The notes: generated from the sequence alone by a model not told the origin. DNA of 64,000 bases from Sterolibacterium sp. (GCA_028713555.1 JAQTOA010000004.1:62001-126000); one strand, 5' to 3'. Shown: positions 35,320 through 46,290, numbered from the stretch's first letter. Made by a program: numbers and translations.

Positions 35320-35402
35320 GTCCGGTTTTCTTGGCGCTGGGGAATATTGCTCGTAGCAAGAGCATACCGCAGATCGCCAAGGGCACCGGCTTGATCAGAT
35401 GT
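35319..35402 (+). pseudogene. Fragment of an HI1420-family addiction-module antidote protein
   Basis: In a frame shifted from the previous fragment the DNA reads FLALGNIARSKSIPQIAKGTGL. This matches the first helix-turn-helix of HI1420-type antidotes (pattern ALxxIARAKGMxQIAKxTGL). The rest of the helix-turn-helix, starting with the usual SRESLYKALS, is lost where the convergent glnD end begins. No intact toxin gene is next to it. Confidence 0.5.
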
Positions 35403-38001
35403 GCAGGGCTTCCAGCAACTCCTGCTCCAAACGCACCAAAGTCGCCGTCTTGGCCAGTTCCGTTCCGCTGATCAGGAAAGTGTCTTCGACGCGTTCGCCG
35501 AGCGTGGCAATCTTTGCGGTATGCAGGTCGACCCCGTGGCGCGAGAGTATCAGCGCGATTGAATACAGCAGTCCGGGACGATCGGCCGCCATCACCGACA
35601 TGATGTAGTACTGGTTCTTTTCGTCGGGGCGAATGGAGATTTCTGGGGTAATCGGGAAATGCCGCACTTGCCGCGAGACTCTTCCCTTGCTGGGCGGCGC
35701 CTCAAGCGGCGGTCGCTTGATCAGGCGCTCGACCAGATCGTTCTCGAGCAACGCCGCCATATCGCGGTAGGGCAGTTGATGGCCAGAATCAAGCAACATG
35801 AAGCTATCGAGCGCATAGCCATGGCGCGTGGTATGGATCTTGGCGTCGGCGATGGAATAGCCGAGACGGCTGAATGCTCCGCAGAGACGGGCGAAGAGTT
35901 CGGGTTGATCGAGAACATAGACCATCACTTGCAAGCCCTCGCCGATTTGGCTGACGCGTGCTTTAACCACCGGTTCGGCGGCAACCGGACGATGGTAAAG
36001 CACGCGGGTATGCCAAGCGATTTCTTCGGCGGCGTGGCGCATGAAGTAAACCGTATCAAGTTGTTCCCATAAGACTTCTTCGATCCCCGGTCGCAGGCCA
36101 TGAAAGCGCAGAATGCCGCGCGCTTCCTCCTGGCGCCCAGCCAGACCGAGAGCCTGTTGGGGCGTCGAACCGGAGAGCAGGCGCCGGGTGATGGCGTAGA
36201 GATCCTCCAGGAGCTTGCCTTTCCAGGCGTTCCATACTTTGGGGCTGGTGCCGCGGATGTCGGCAACGGTCAGCAGGTATAGGGCGATCAGGCGTCGCTC
36301 GGTCTTGACCACGGCGGCAAACCGGCGAATTACCTCCGCATCGGCAAGATCCTGTTTTTGCGCAATCGACGACAAAGTCAGGTGATGTTCGACCAGGAAT
36401 GTGACCAGGTCGGTGTCTTCCGAAGAAATGCCGTGTTGCTTGCAGAAACGTCGCGCATCAACCACCCCGAGTTTGAAGTGGTCGCCGCCTCGACCCTTGG
36501 CAATATCGTGGAACAGCGCCGCCACATACAGCAGCCAGTGTCGCTCGAAGTCGGCAATCAGACGGCTGCACAGCGGATACTCGTGAGCGAACTCCGGCAT
36601 GGTGTAGCGCCGAATGTTGCGCACTACCTGCAGGATATGCTGGTCTACGGTGTAGACGTGGAAAAGATCATGCTGCATCTGGCCGACGATCTTGCCGAAG
36701 GCCGGCAGGTAGCGGCCAAGGATGTCATATTGATTCATGCGCCGTAGCTCGTGAACCAGGCCGCGTTTTTGTTGAAACAATGACAGAAACAGGGCGCGGT
36801 TGGCCGGATCGCGGCGAAACTTGGCGTCGATGCAGTGGCGTGCGCGCCACAAAGCGCGCAAAGTGCGTGCTGTCATCCCCTTTAATTCGGAGTGTTGTTG
36901 CAGTAGCAGAAAACTCCCGAGAATGGCGTCTGGATGTTTTTCGAAGACATCTTCGTTGCGCACGTCGAGCATTTCGCGATCCATCTGGAAATGTTCATTG
37001 ATGAAAATCGGCGCTGCACGGATTCCGGGGGAAATGCGCTCCTCCAGGTTTTGAAGCAGAATAGTATTGAGCTGGGTGATATGTTTGGCGTTACGGAAAT
37101 AGCGCTGCATGAGCAATTCTGAAGCGCGTTTTGCGTTATTGCGCTCTATCCCCAAAGCTTTTGCCAATCCCTCCTGGTGGTCGAATATCAGCTTGTCCTC
37201 ACGCCGATTGGCGAGGTAGTGCAGGCGGATGCGAACGTGCTGCAGGAAAGTCTCGACACGCTTCAGTTGACCCGCTTCGGCAGGTGTGATCAATCCATTA
37301 TTGGCTAGTTCGCGCCAGCTTGCACCCTGTCCGGCAGCGCGGCAGACCCAGCGGATAATCTGCAAATCGCGCTGGCCGCCCGGGCTTTCTTTGCAGTTCG
37401 GTTCCAAGCTGAAGGGGGTGTCATTGTGGCGCGCGTAGCGTTCCTCCTGTTCGAGCCGCTTGGCCTTGAAGAAGGCTTGTGGCTCAAGGTGAGCGCGCAG
37501 CGTGGCACTAAATTCGGTGAAAGTTTTGCGGCTACCCTCGATTAAACGTGCTTCAAGCAGGCTGGTCTGGACAGTGATATCGCGGCCGGCTTCTTCGACG
37601 CACTCGGAAATACTGCGCACACTGTGGCCAACATCCAGACCGATATCCCAAAGCATGCCAATGGTCTGTTCGATGTTGGCATCATGACTGCCATCTGTAC
37701 CATCTGGCAGCAGCAGGAGGATGTCAACATCCGAGGCAGGGTATAGCTCACCACGTCCATAGCCGCCGACTGCCGCCAATGCCAGCGGACTGGGCAGCGC
37801 AAAATGCCGCCATAATTTGCGCAGCACCTTGTCTACCAGCCTGGCGCGACCACGCAGCATGGCGGAAGCATTGCTATTAGCTTCGTAGGTGGCACGCAGG
37901 GTCGCCTGGCCTTCCTGCAATTCCTTGCGCAGGTTGACCACCATGGTACGCGAGGAATCCAGGGGTTCGGGAAGCTTGTCGCTTGCGACCGGCGTGGCCA
38001 T
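35395..38001 (-). CDS. glnD: [Protein-PII] uridylyltransferase / uridylyl-removing enzyme
   Basis: The nitrogen sensor that uridylylates PII at low glutamine and removes UMP at high glutamine. The 868-residue protein (from ATG 38001) has, in order, the nucleotidyltransferase motif AVGGYGRGELYPASDVDILLL, a PII-UTase helical domain, the HD hydrolase motif VAALFHDIAKGRGGDH, and two ACT domains (VYVLDQPELFARLCGAF and VMAADRPGLLYSIALIL). The frame runs up to a GTG at 38040, but that would overlap map; ATG 38001 leaves an 8-base gap. It follows map in the same direction. Confidence 0.94.
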   Translation of the reverse strand: MATPVASDKLPEPLDSSRTMVVNLRKELQEGQATLRATYEANSNASAMLRGRARLVDKVLRKLWRHFALPSPLALAAVGGYGRGELYPASDVDILLLLPDGTDGSHDANIEQTIGMLWDIGLDVGHSVRSISECVEEAGRDITVQTSLLEARLIEGSRKTFTEFSATLRAHLEPQAFFKAKRLEQEERYARHNDTPFSLEPNCKESPGGQRDLQIIRWVCRAAGQGASWRELANNGLITPAEAGQLKRVETFLQHVRIRLHYLANRREDKLIFDHQEGLAKALGIERNNAKRASELLMQRYFRNAKHITQLNTILLQNLEERISPGIRAAPIFINEHFQMDREMLDVRNEDVFEKHPDAILGSFLLLQQHSELKGMTARTLRALWRARHCIDAKFRRDPANRALFLSLFQQKRGLVHELRRMNQYDILGRYLPAFGKIVGQMQHDLFHVYTVDQHILQVVRNIRRYTMPEFAHEYPLCSRLIADFERHWLLYVAALFHDIAKGRGGDHFKLGVVDARRFCKQHGISSEDTDLVTFLVEHHLTLSSIAQKQDLADAEVIRRFAAVVKTERRLIALYLLTVADIRGTSPKVWNAWKGKLLEDLYAITRRLLSGSTPQQALGLAGRQEEARGILRFHGLRPGIEEVLWEQLDTVYFMRHAAEEIAWHTRVLYHRPVAAEPVVKARVSQIGEGLQVMVYVLDQPELFARLCGAFSRLGYSIADAKIHTTRHGYALDSFMLLDSGHQLPYRDMAALLENDLVERLIKRPPLEAPPSKGRVSRQVRHFPITPEISIRPDEKNQYYIMSVMAADRPGLLYSIALILSRHGVDLHTAKIATLGERVEDTFLISGTELAKTATLVRLEQELLEALHI

Positions 38002-38008
38002 TGCCGAA

Positions 38009-38812
38009 TCAGGAGATAAAGTCGGGCTTGGGCGGCGCACCGGGGGAAAGCGTCAATACCTCGTGGCCGGTTTCGGTTACTAGAATGGTGTGTTCCCACT
38101 GGGCGGAGAGGCTGCGATCCTTGGTGATGATGGTCCAGCCATCGGGCAGTTCGGAAATGGCAGCCTTGCCGGCGTTAATCATGGGCTCAATGGTAAATAT
38201 CATACCGGCGAGAAGTTCAATCCCGCTACCCGCTTTGCCGTAATGCAGCACCTGCGGATCTTCGTGGAAATTGCGCCCGATGCCGTGGCCGCAGAATTCG
38301 CGCACTACAGAAAAACCGTTGGTTTCAGCGTGTCTCTGGATGGCCGCGCCGATGTCTCCCAGTCTGGCGCCGGCACGCACTTTGCTGATGCCGAGCCAGA
38401 GGCACTCATGGGTGACAGCGCAAAGGCGTTTGGCGAGAATCGAGACCTCAGCGCCTACCATGAACATGCGACTGCTGTCGCCATGCCAGCCATCCTTGAT
38501 GGTGGTGATATCAAGGTTAACGATGTCGCCTCTCTTGAGGGCGCGTTCATTTGGCACGCCATGACATACCTGGTGGTTGATCGAGGCGCAGATCGACTTG
38601 GGAAATGGCGTGTAGCCGGGCGGGGCATAATTGAGCGGGGCAGGAATGCAACCTTGCACATCCACCATGTAGTCATGGCAGATCTGGTCGAGTTCGGCAG
38701 TGGTTACGCCTGGTTTGACATAGGGTTCGATGTGGTCGAGCACTTCGCCTGCCAAGCGACCGGCAATTCGCATTTTTTCGATTTCTTCGGGAGTCTTGAT
38801 GCTGATACTCAT
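38009..38812 (-). CDS. map: Methionine aminopeptidase, type I
   Basis: Removes the initiator methionine from new proteins. The 267 residues contain the five metal ligands of the family: two Asp in NLDITTIKDGWHGDSSRMF, His in CGHGIGRNFHE, Glu in TIEPMIN and Glu in QWEHTILVT. HQVCHGVPNERAL is also conserved. Length is normal for the short bacterial form. It is divergent from rpsB across 237 bases and followed closely by glnD, a gene order common in proteobacteria. Confidence 0.97.
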   Translation of the reverse strand: MSISIKTPEEIEKMRIAGRLAGEVLDHIEPYVKPGVTTAELDQICHDYMVDVQGCIPAPLNYAPPGYTPFPKSICASINHQVCHGVPNERALKRGDIVNLDITTIKDGWHGDSSRMFMVGAEVSILAKRLCAVTHECLWLGISKVRAGARLGDIGAAIQRHAETNGFSVVREFCGHGIGRNFHEDPQVLHYGKAGSGIELLAGMIFTIEPMINAGKAAISELPDGWTIITKDRSLSAQWEHTILVTETGHEVLTLSPGAPPKPDFIS

Positions 38813-38868
38813 TGCCGGATTGTGTAAGAGATAATCGGCGAATTCTACCTGTTGATCGGCTAATTGGC

Positions 38869-38898
38869 TTGAAGGATGGTGACAATAACCGTTATAAT
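38869..38898 (+). promoter_or_regulatory. Promoter of rpsB-tsf
   Basis: TTGAAG (38869-38874) and a perfect TATAAT (38893-38898) are separated by 18 bases. Transcription would begin near 38905, leaving a 5' leader of about 145 bases, which in enterobacteria is where protein S2 acts to control rpsB. Whether that control exists here is not shown. Confidence 0.7.
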
Positions 38899-39049
38899 CC
38901 CACCGGTTCGTGTCCGTGGCTGGCTTTTGTCACTGCTCGGCGCGACCTTTAAGTTACAAAATCCACACGCTTGGCGCCGAAAGGGTGGCTTTCAGTTTAT
39001 GGAAGCAACACGGCCGGGCGGAGGAATTAACCCTATTCGGAGATATTGA

Positions 39050-39802
39050 ATGACTACAAGCATGCGTGAGATGCTGGAAGCTGGTGTCCATTTCGGTCAC
39101 CAGACGCGTTTTTGGAACCCGAAAATGGCTCCTTTCATTTTCGGCCATCGCAACAAGATCCACATTATCAACTTGGAAAAAACCCTGGCTAAATACCAGG
39201 AGGCGATCGCTTTCGTCAGGAAACTGGCGGCCAAGAAAGGCACAGTCCTTTTTGTCAGCACCAAGCGACAAGCCCGCGAGATTATCGCCGAGGAAGCGCA
39301 ACGCGCCGGCATGCCCTACGTTGATGAGCGCTGGCTCGGCGGCATGCTCACCAATTTCAAGACGGTCAAGCTGTCAATTAAGCGACTCAAGGATCTTGAA
39401 CAAATGAGTCAAGACGGCACTCTCGATCGCATGAGCAAGAAAGAGGCCTTATCCTCGCGCCGCGAACTCGAAAAATTGCAAAAGAGCATGGGTGGCATCA
39501 AGGACATGCCGGGATTGCCTGATGCCATTTTTATCATCGATGTCGGCTTCCACAAGATTGCCGTGACAGAAGCCGGCAAGCTTGGCATACCCATCGTCGG
39601 TGTAGTCGATACCAACCACACGCCCGAGGGAGTGAATTATGTCATTCCAGGCAATGATGATTCGAGTCGCGCCATCCGCCTCTATGCGCGTGGCGTTGCC
39701 GATGCAATTCTCGACGGCCGAAGCCAGTCGATCAACGAACTGGTGCAGGTGATTGCCGGCGAAGATGAGTTCGTGGAGGTTGTGGAAGAGGCGGCACGCT
39801 AA
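39050..39802 (+). CDS. rpsB: 30S ribosomal protein S2
   Basis: A 250-residue ribosomal protein. Conserved segments are [55 protein letters not shown] and [12 protein letters not shown]. The C-terminal [30 protein letters not shown] block is also conserved. A GGAG ribosome site is 9 bases before ATG 39050. It heads the rpsB-tsf-pyrH-frr run. Confidence 0.98.
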   Translation: MTTSMREMLEAGVHFGHQTRFWNPKMAPFIFGHRNKIHIINLEKTLAKYQEAIAFVRKLAAKKGTVLFVSTKRQAREIIAEEAQRAGMPYVDERWLGGMLTNFKTVKLSIKRLKDLEQMSQDGTLDRMSKKEALSSRRELEKLQKSMGGIKDMPGLPDAIFIIDVGFHKIAVTEAGKLGIPIVGVVDTNHTPEGVNYVIPGNDDSSRAIRLYARGVADAILDGRSQSINELVQVIAGEDEFVEVVEEAAR

Positions 39803-39821
39803 GGCATGAGCATCTAGGCAG

Positions 39822-39848
39822 GAAGAATGACGCATTAATGCATTCTTC
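39822..39848 (+). terminator. Hairpin between rpsB and tsf (possible attenuator)
   Basis: GAAGAATG (39822-39829) pairs with CATTCTTC (39841-39848), with GCATTAATGC as a nested palindrome in the loop, followed by TCCTTCC rather than a T run. It would make a moderate hairpin that could reduce read-through or protect the rpsB 3' end. E. coli has an attenuator in the same gap. Confidence 0.5.
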
Positions 39849-39894
39849 TCCTTCCGCTTCCGTGAGAAACGATTTTTGAATTTGGAGTAAAGCA

Positions 39895-40785
39895 ATGGCG
39901 GAAATTACCGCAAGCATGGTCAAAGAACTGCGCGAAAAGACCGACGCGCCGATGATGGAGTGCAAAAGGGCGTTGAGCGAAGCCGATGGCGACCTCGCTA
40001 AAGCCGAGGAAATTCTTCGCGTCAAGCTCGGCAACAAGGCCAGCAAGGCCGCCAGCCGGATTACCGCGGAGGGAATGATCGGCGTATACCTTTCCGCCGA
40101 CGGCAAACTGGGCGCCTTGATCGAGGTCAATTGCGAAACCGATTTCGTCGCCAAGAACGATGATTTCCGGGTATTTACCCGGAGTTTGGCTGAACTTGTC
40201 GCCAACAAGAATCCGGGCGATGTCGCGGCTCTGTCGAATCTGAATATCGACGGCGCCACGGTTGAGGCTACGCGCACCGCGCTGATTGGAAAAATCGGCG
40301 AGAACTTGTCGATTCGTCGCTTCACGCGTATCGCGGCGCAAGGCAAGCTGACCTGCTATATCCATGGTGGCAGCAAGATCGGCGTGCTGGTCGATTGCAC
40401 TGGTGGCGACGACCAACTCGGCAAGGATCTGGCGATGCACATCGCCGCTTCCAAGCCAAAATCACTGGATGCATCCGGAGTACCCGCGGACTTGGTGGAT
40501 ACAGAACGGCGCATCGCCATAGAAAAGGCAAAGGAGGCTGGCAAGCCCGAAGCGATGCTGGAAAAGATTGCCGCGGGCACCGTGCAGAAGTATTTGAGAG
40601 AAGTTACGCTGCTCGGACAACTCTTCGTCAAGGACGACAAATTGACCATCGAACAGCTGCTGAAAAACAAGGGCGCGGCTGTTTCGAGTTTTGCGCTGTA
40701 TATCGTCGGCGAAGGCTTGGAAAAGAGAAAAGACGACTTTGCCGCAGAAGTTGCCGCGCAAGCTGCTGCCGCTGCTGCCAAATAA
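39895..40785 (+). CDS. tsf: Elongation factor Ts
   Basis: Nucleotide exchange factor for EF-Tu, 296 residues. The N-terminal UBA-like domain reads [20 protein letters not shown] with the conserved TDAPMM. The core starts at [17 protein letters not shown], the site that contacts EF-Tu. The C-terminal tail is Ala-rich ([14 protein letters not shown]). It is preceded by a GGAGTAA ribosome site and followed by pyrH after 14 bases. Confidence 0.98.
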   Translation: MAEITASMVKELREKTDAPMMECKRALSEADGDLAKAEEILRVKLGNKASKAASRITAEGMIGVYLSADGKLGALIEVNCETDFVAKNDDFRVFTRSLAELVANKNPGDVAALSNLNIDGATVEATRTALIGKIGENLSIRRFTRIAAQGKLTCYIHGGSKIGVLVDCTGGDDQLGKDLAMHIAASKPKSLDASGVPADLVDTERRIAIEKAKEAGKPEAMLEKIAAGTVQKYLREVTLLGQLFVKDDKLTIEQLLKNKGAAVSSFALYIVGEGLEKRKDDFAAEVAAQAAAAAAK

Positions 40786-40799
40786 GGCCAATAGCGCAG

Positions 40800-41510
40800 A
40801 TGCCTGCCTATCACCGTATCCTGCTCAAACTTTCCGGCGAAGCCCTGATGGGCGACGACGCCTACGGCATCAACCGTGACACGATCAAGCGCATCGTCGG
40901 CGAGATTGGCTCGGTAGCGGTCATGGGCGTGGAAATAGCGGTGGTCATCGGTGGCGGCAATATATTCCGTGGCGTTGCCGGAACATCCACCGGGATGGAT
41001 CGTGCCACGGCTGACTACATGGGCATGCTTGCCACCGTGATGAATGCCATGGCCCTCGCCGATGCGATGCGCCAGGCGGGCCTTAACAGCCGGGTTCAGT
41101 CGGCGCTCAACATCGAACAAGTGGTTGAGCCCTATATCCGTGGCAAGGCGATCCGTTACCTGGAGGAGGGCAAGATCCTGGTTTTCGCCGCCGGCACCGG
41201 CAACCCGTTTTTTACTACGGATACCGCCGCTGCCTTGCGCGGTTCGGAAATCGGCGCCGAGATCGTCTTGAAGGCAACCAAGGTCGATGGCGTGTATTCC
41301 GCTGATCCACTCAAGGAACCTGGCGCCCAGCGTTATGCCCGCATCAGCTTTGACGATGCCATCAACCGCAACCTGAAGGTCATGGATGCCACGGCGCTGG
41401 CGCTGTGCCGCGACCAGCGATTACCCATTGTGGTGTTCTCGATATTCAAGGAAGGCGCTTTGAAGCGCGTGGCGCTGGGTGAGGACGAAGGAACCATGGT
41501 GCATTGCTGA
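40800..41510 (+). CDS. pyrH: UMP kinase
   Basis: Phosphorylates UMP to UDP; bacterial hexameric amino-acid-kinase type, unrelated to eukaryotic UMP kinases. From ATG 40800 the 236 residues show [52 protein letters not shown] and [14 protein letters not shown]. The frame is open upstream through tsf, but the conserved start [16 protein letters not shown] fixes the true beginning. The stop is followed 10 bases on by frr. Confidence 0.98.
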   Translation: MPAYHRILLKLSGEALMGDDAYGINRDTIKRIVGEIGSVAVMGVEIAVVIGGGNIFRGVAGTSTGMDRATADYMGMLATVMNAMALADAMRQAGLNSRVQSALNIEQVVEPYIRGKAIRYLEEGKILVFAAGTGNPFFTTDTAAALRGSEIGAEIVLKATKVDGVYSADPLKEPGAQRYARISFDDAINRNLKVMDATALALCRDQRLPIVVFSIFKEGALKRVALGEDEGTMVHC

Positions 41511-41520
41511 GGAGGCCAGG

Positions 41521-42078
41521 ATGATCACGGAACTCAAGAAAACCACCGAAGAGAAGATGTTGAAGTCTCTTGAGGCATTAAAGCATGACTTGGCGAAGGT
41601 GCGGACCGGGCGCGCCCATCCGGGCATTCTCGACCACGTTCAGGTTGATTATTACGGCTCGATGGTGCCGATCAACCAGGTTGCCAACATTACCCTGATC
41701 GATGCCCGCACCATCGGGGTACAGACGTGGGAAAAACCGATGATGGCCAAGGTCGAGAAGGCGATTCGCGATGCCGATCTCGGCCTGAACCCGTTCACCC
41801 AGGGTGATCTGATACGGGTTCCCACGCCGGTGCTAACCGAGGAGCGGCGGCGCGATCTGATCAAACTGGTCAAGCACGAGGGCGAGAACGCCAAGGTCGC
41901 GGTACGCAATCAACGCCGCGACGCCATCACGCACCTGAAAGAGGCGCTAAAGAAAAAAGAGATATCCGAGGACGACGAGCGCCGCATCCTGGAAGATATC
42001 CAGAAACTGACCGACCATTTTGTCATCGAGATCGACAAGATGCTGGCTGAAAAGGAAAAGGACCTGATGGTTGTCTGA
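41521..42078 (+). CDS. frr: Ribosome recycling factor
   Basis: A 185-residue factor that splits post-termination ribosomes together with EF-G. Conserved blocks are [45 protein letters not shown] and [24 protein letters not shown], and the C-terminal [17 protein letters not shown] 41521 follows a GGAGG ribosome site; an upstream in-frame ATG lies inside pyrH. Confidence 0.98.
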   Translation: MITELKKTTEEKMLKSLEALKHDLAKVRTGRAHPGILDHVQVDYYGSMVPINQVANITLIDARTIGVQTWEKPMMAKVEKAIRDADLGLNPFTQGDLIRVPTPVLTEERRRDLIKLVKHEGENAKVAVRNQRRDAITHLKEALKKKEISEDDERRILEDIQKLTDHFVIEIDKMLAEKEKDLMVV

Positions 42079-42113
42079 TTCCGAACTTTCGGTTTTTCTG
42101 GAGGGATAATGGC

Positions 42114-42923
42114 GTGAGTCTGTTTTCCAGCACCACCCAGAGCCTCCCTGAGACTGGGAGCATTCCGCACCATGTTGCCATCATCATGGATGGCAACGGA
42201 CGCTGGGCAAAAAAACGCTTTCTGCCAAGAGTCGCCGGCCATAAGGTCGGTGTCGAGACAGTGCGTACGGTCATCAAGGCTTGTAGTGAACGCGGCATCG
42301 AATATCTGACCCTGTTCGCCTTCAGTTCCGAGAACTGGCGCCGACCTCCCGAGGAAGTTTCTTTCCTGATGGGTTTGTTCATGCGCGCTCTCGAAGAGGA
42401 AGTGGCCAAGCTGCACAACAATGGCATCCGTTTGCGCATTGTCGGCGATCTGTCGCGCTTCGAGCCGAAACTGGTCGACATGATACGTCGCGGCGAGGCG
42501 CTCACTGCTGCCAATCAACGCTTGACGCTGACCATCGCCGCCAACTACGGTGGCCGCTGGGACATTTTACAAGCCATCGAGCGGATGCTGGCGGCACAGC
42601 CAGACAAGCGCAGTAATTTTCAGGAAGCCGATTTTGCGCCTCACCTGGCGATGGCTTATGCACCCGAACCCGACCTGTTTATTCGTACCGGCGGCGAACA
42701 ACGCATTAGCAATTTTTTGCTCTGGCAATTGGCCTACACTGAATTTTATTTTACCGATCTGCTCTGGCCGGAGTTTGATGCCGCTGTGCTCGATGCAGCT
42801 ATAGCTTCTTATCACAGCCGCGAGCGACGCTTTGGTCGTACCAGCGAGCAGTTGAATATCGATCGCGAACCGAAGACGGTACCTATTTCTACCGCTGTTT
42901 CGCGACCAGGCCAAGATGCTTAA
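42114..42923 (+). CDS. uppS: Undecaprenyl diphosphate synthase (cis-prenyltransferase)
   Basis: Makes the C55 carrier lipid for peptidoglycan and O-antigen. The 269 residues hold [17 protein letters not shown] with the catalytic Asp26, [24 protein letters not shown] and the C-terminal [27 protein letters not shown] signature. The start is GTG 42114 behind GGAGG; the ATG five bases before it opens a frame of only two codons. The gene overlaps cdsA by 8 bases. Confidence 0.96.
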   Translation: MSLFSSTTQSLPETGSIPHHVAIIMDGNGRWAKKRFLPRVAGHKVGVETVRTVIKACSERGIEYLTLFAFSSENWRRPPEEVSFLMGLFMRALEEEVAKLHNNGIRLRIVGDLSRFEPKLVDMIRRGEALTAANQRLTLTIAANYGGRWDILQAIERMLAAQPDKRSNFQEADFAPHLAMAYAPEPDLFIRTGGEQRISNFLLWQLAYTEFYFTDLLWPEFDAAVLDAAIASYHSRERRFGRTSEQLNIDREPKTVPISTAVSRPGQDA

Positions 42924-43722
42924 GGCGCGAATTGTCACCGCGCTGATCCTTGCCTCAGGGCTTCTCGCTGCGCTATTTCTGTTGCCTCGCCTCGGCACGG
43001 TCGCGGTGTTTATAGCCGTGCTCTCCGTCGCTGCCTGGGAGTGGGCCGGCTTGCTGAAGGCCGGTGGGCGGGAACGCAAACTGTTTGGCTTGGCTACTGC
43101 GATGCTGTGTGCCGCCATCTATGCTTCTGGAATGACAACGGCGCTGCTCGTAGCGCTCTGGGCTGCTGCTGTGGTTTTTTGGTTGCTGCTGGTACCCCTG
43201 TGGTTTCGCTGCCGCTGGGCCTTGCATGCCGATACCATGGGATTCCTGGTCGGTTGGCTACTGCTCATCCCCAGTTGGGCCGGTATGGTGACATTGCACG
43301 AGCGCAGCCCATGGTTGCTGCTCGCGGCGCTGGCATTGATATGGGTAGCCGATATCGCAGCCTATTTCAGCGGACGCGCTTTTGGCCGTCACAAACTGGC
43401 GCCTAGCATCAGCCCTGGCAAGACCTGGGAAGGCGCAGCGGGTGCTGCCGTAGCGGTGCTTGCCTATGTCGTTGCCGTCGGCAGTGTAACGGGCCAGTTG
43501 CGGTTATTGACGGCGCCACAGGTCCTGATTGCGGCCTTGGCTCTGGTACTGCTAACCGCTGTCAGCATTCTCGGCGATTTATTCGAATCACTGGCCAAGC
43601 GCCAGGCCGGTCTGAAGGACAGCAGCGCACTACTTCCCGGACATGGCGGAGTGCTCGATCGTATCGACAGTCTCACCTCGGCGCTTCCGCTGTTCGGTTT
43701 GGCAGCGTTGTTGCTCGCCTGA
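42916..43722 (+). CDS. cdsA: Phosphatidate cytidylyltransferase
   Basis: Makes CDP-diacylglycerol, the precursor of all membrane phospholipids. The 268-residue protein has about seven membrane helices. The family signature [30 protein letters not shown] is clear near residues 228-257 (in pieces). [32 protein letters not shown] is visible in similar form upstream. It overlaps uppS by 8 bases and is followed by dxr after 4 bases. Confidence 0.95.
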   Translation: MLKARIVTALILASGLLAALFLLPRLGTVAVFIAVLSVAAWEWAGLLKAGGRERKLFGLATAMLCAAIYASGMTTALLVALWAAAVVFWLLLVPLWFRCRWALHADTMGFLVGWLLLIPSWAGMVTLHERSPWLLLAALALIWVADIAAYFSGRAFGRHKLAPSISPGKTWEGAAGAAVAVLAYVVAVGSVTGQLRLLTAPQVLIAALALVLLTAVSILGDLFESLAKRQAGLKDSSALLPGHGGVLDRIDSLTSALPLFGLAALLLA

Positions 43723-43726
43723 ATTT

Positions 43727-44920
43727 ATGGAACAGGTTCAAAAACAACGTCTGACCATCCTTGGCGCTACGGGCTCGATCGGAGTGAGCACGCTGGACGT
43801 CGTCGCACGCCACCCGGAACGTTTTGAGGTGGTTGCACTGACAGCGCATACCAAGGTATCCGAATTGGCGCGACTTTGCCTGCGCCATCGGCCGCGCTAT
43901 GCTGTGATGACGAGCGACGCGGATGCGCAGGCCCTGTCCAGTGAATTGCGCTCATCCGGCCTCGCCACCGAAGTGCTGGCGGGTCCGCAAGCTTTGGCGC
44001 AAGTAGCGGCCTTAAACGAAGTCGATTCGGTCATGGCTGCGATTGTCGGTGCCGCAGGCTTGGCACCCACGCTGGCAGCGGTGCGCGCAGGCAAACGCGT
44101 GCTGCTGGCCAACAAGGAAGCACTGGTGATGGCCGGAGCGCTGTTCATGGCGGAAGTGCGGCAAGCTGCGGCAAGCTTGTGGCCAATCGACAGCGAACAC
44201 AATGCGATTTTTCAGTCCTTACCAGCGGATTATGCCGGTTTGTTCGACAGGAAAGGCGTGCGCCGCATACTACTTACGGCTTCGGGCGGACCGTTTCGCG
44301 CTACGCCGCTTTCGCAGATGCAGACAGTCACGCCTAAACAGGCTTGCGCTCACCCGAACTGGGTGATGGGACGAAAGATTTCCGTCGATTCGGCCACCAT
44401 GATGAACAAGGGCCTCGAAGTAATCGAAGCGCACTGGCTGTTTAATGCGCCGGCAGACAGGATCGAAGTCGTGATTCATCCTCAGAGCGTAATTCATTCG
44501 TTGGTTGAATATGTCGATGGTTCGGTGCTGGCTCAACTCGGAAATCCCGACATGCGGACGCCGATTGCCCATGCTCTGGCTTATCCCGAGCGCATCGAGG
44601 CGGGGGTTGCTCCACTCGACATGTTCGCCATCGGCCAATTAACTTTTGAACGTCCTGATGAGCGGCGTTTCCCCTGTTTGCCATTGGCCTACCACGCTTT
44701 GCGTGCGGCAGGAAGTGCACCGACCATTCTGAATGCCGCCAACGAGGTGTCAGTGGCAAGTTTTCTCAGCGGACAATTGCCTTTCCTGAGAATTGCCGAA
44801 GTCATCGCCGCCGTGCTTGATCAGATTCCGGTCACGACAGTGCCGGATATCGATGCAGTGATAGCTGTCGATGCCCAGGCCCGCGCAGTTGCCACAAGTA
44901 TCGTGGCGGATTGGACTTGA
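43727..44920 (+). CDS. dxr: 1-deoxy-D-xylulose 5-phosphate reductoisomerase
   Basis: Second step of the MEP isoprenoid pathway. The 397-residue protein starts at ATG 43727 with an NADPH fold ([16 protein letters not shown]) and carries the metal-site block [12 protein letters not shown]. It also has [38 protein letters not shown] and [31 protein letters not shown]. Upstream residues of the open frame belong to cdsA. The stop shares one base with the rseP start. Confidence 0.97.
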   Translation: MEQVQKQRLTILGATGSIGVSTLDVVARHPERFEVVALTAHTKVSELARLCLRHRPRYAVMTSDADAQALSSELRSSGLATEVLAGPQALAQVAALNEVDSVMAAIVGAAGLAPTLAAVRAGKRVLLANKEALVMAGALFMAEVRQAAASLWPIDSEHNAIFQSLPADYAGLFDRKGVRRILLTASGGPFRATPLSQMQTVTPKQACAHPNWVMGRKISVDSATMMNKGLEVIEAHWLFNAPADRIEVVIHPQSVIHSLVEYVDGSVLAQLGNPDMRTPIAHALAYPERIEAGVAPLDMFAIGQLTFERPDERRFPCLPLAYHALRAAGSAPTILNAANEVSVASFLSGQLPFLRIAEVIAAVLDQIPVTTVPDIDAVIAVDAQARAVATSIVADWT

Positions 44921-46290
44921 TGGGCAGCGACTTCGTCTTCTACCTCGGCGCATTTGCGTTGGCCTTGGGCGCGCTGATCATGGTGCATGAACTGGGCCAT
45001 TTTGTTGTCGCGCGTCTGTGCGGAGTCAAAGTGCTGCGCTTTTCGATCGGTTTTGGCCGACCATTACTGATCAAACGCTACGGTGTCGATCAAACCGAGT
45101 GGGCAATCTCGATTTTTCCGCTGGGCGGATATGTCAAGATGCTCGATGAGCGCGAGGGTTCAGTAGAACAGCACGAACTTCCGCGTGCTTTCAATCGTCA
45201 GTCGGTGTGGAAACGCATTCTGGTAGTTGCTGCCGGACCGTTCGCCAACCTGCTGCTGGCGATTCTGCTGTACTGGTTGGTATTCATGCAGGGCATTGAG
45301 GAACTGCGCCCCGTTCTTGCCACGCCGCCGGCGGCAACGGCAGCGGCGCGCGCCGAAGTGCAGAATGGCGAAACAGTTCGCAGCATCAATGGCAAACCGG
45401 TGTTAACCTGGCAGGAGTTGCGCTGGGAACTGCTACAAGTGGCTCTCGACAGAACCCCACTGATTTTGGAGGTCGTCGATCAACGCCAGGAGATCGTCTT
45501 TCGCCGTATTGAGACTGAGGAGATTACGGCTGCCGATCTTGACACGGATATGGCGTTGCGACTTGGATTGAAGTTATATCGGCCGGAACTCAAACCGATC
45601 GTCGGTGAAGTGTCCGCTAATTCTGTTGCTGAACTGGCTGGTCTGCGTGCTGGCGACGAGTTCGTTACCGTCGCCGGCCGTCCGATTTTGTCCTGGAGCG
45701 AAGTCGCAACAAGCATTCGACAATCCGCAGGATCACCATTGCAATTTGATATTCTTCGAAAAGACGTGCGACTGACCGTGCAAGTCACCCCAAATGCGGT
45801 GGAGGAGGGCGGTCAGCGCATTGGCCGCATCGGCGTTCGGGTACGGGATGATCCGGTGCGACGTGCGGAGCTGGTGGCTACTGTCCGCTACGCCGCGGCG
45901 CCGGCTTTCATCAAAGCGACAGCGCATACTTGGGATATGTCACTATTCAGCCTGAAGATGATCGGCCGAATGATTGTCGGCGAAGTTCCCTGGAGAAATA
46001 TCAGCGGCCCGATAACCATCGCTGATTACGCCGGGCAGTCGGCGCGACTCGGATGGCCTTACTACTTGAAGTTCCTGGCGCTGATCAGTATCAGCCTCGG
46101 CGTGTTAAATCTACTGCCGATTCCAATATTGGATGGCGGTCATTTATTGTATTATATGGCCGAGATTATCAAAGGCGGCCCACTCTCGGAGCGGGTTATG
46201 GAAATCGGTCAGAATATTGGCTTGTCCCTGCTGATAATTCTGATGGCATTTGCCTTCTATAACGATATCAACCGCTTGGTTTCCGGATAG
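44920..46290 (+). CDS. rseP: Site-2 metalloprotease RseP
   Basis: An intramembrane zinc protease that cleaves anti-sigma-E factor and signal-peptide remnants. From ATG 44920 the 456 residues show the zinc site HELGH (~23-27) in the first helix, the RGFGRPLL-like segment FSIGFGRPLLIKR, two PDZ domains in the periplasmic part, and the second catalytic motif LLPIPILDGGHLLYY near residue 400. A TTG at 44911 is a possible but less likely start. One base is shared with the dxr stop. Confidence 0.95.
   Translation: MGSDFVFYLGAFALALGALIMVHELGHFVVARLCGVKVLRFSIGFGRPLLIKRYGVDQTEWAISIFPLGGYVKMLDEREGSVEQHELPRAFNRQSVWKRILVVAAGPFANLLLAILLYWLVFMQGIEELRPVLATPPAATAAARAEVQNGETVRSINGKPVLTWQELRWELLQVALDRTPLILEVVDQRQEIVFRRIETEEITAADLDTDMALRLGLKLYRPELKPIVGEVSANSVAELAGLRAGDEFVTVAGRPILSWSEVATSIRQSAGSPLQFDILRKDVRLTVQVTPNAVEEGGQRIGRIGVRVRDDPVRRAELVATVRYAAAPAFIKATAHTWDMSLFSLKMIGRMIVGEVPWRNISGPITIADYAGQSARLGWPYYLKFLALISISLGVLNLLPIPILDGGHLLYYMAEIIKGGPLSERVMEIGQNIGLSLLIILMAFAFYNDINRLVSG

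Larger units (their letters stand above)
35077..35394. other. Non-coding stretch: terminator plus decayed antitoxin fragments
   Basis: After the csp terminator (35100-35132), about 95 bases carry nothing that I recognise. From 35230 two short out-of-frame fragments resemble antitoxin/DNA-binding proteins and are listed separately. No intact gene is present before the glnD stop at 35395. Confidence 0.6.

Noticed and set aside
38090..38827. 245-codon frame antisense to map
   Set aside because: It mirrors the map gene and carries no family features.
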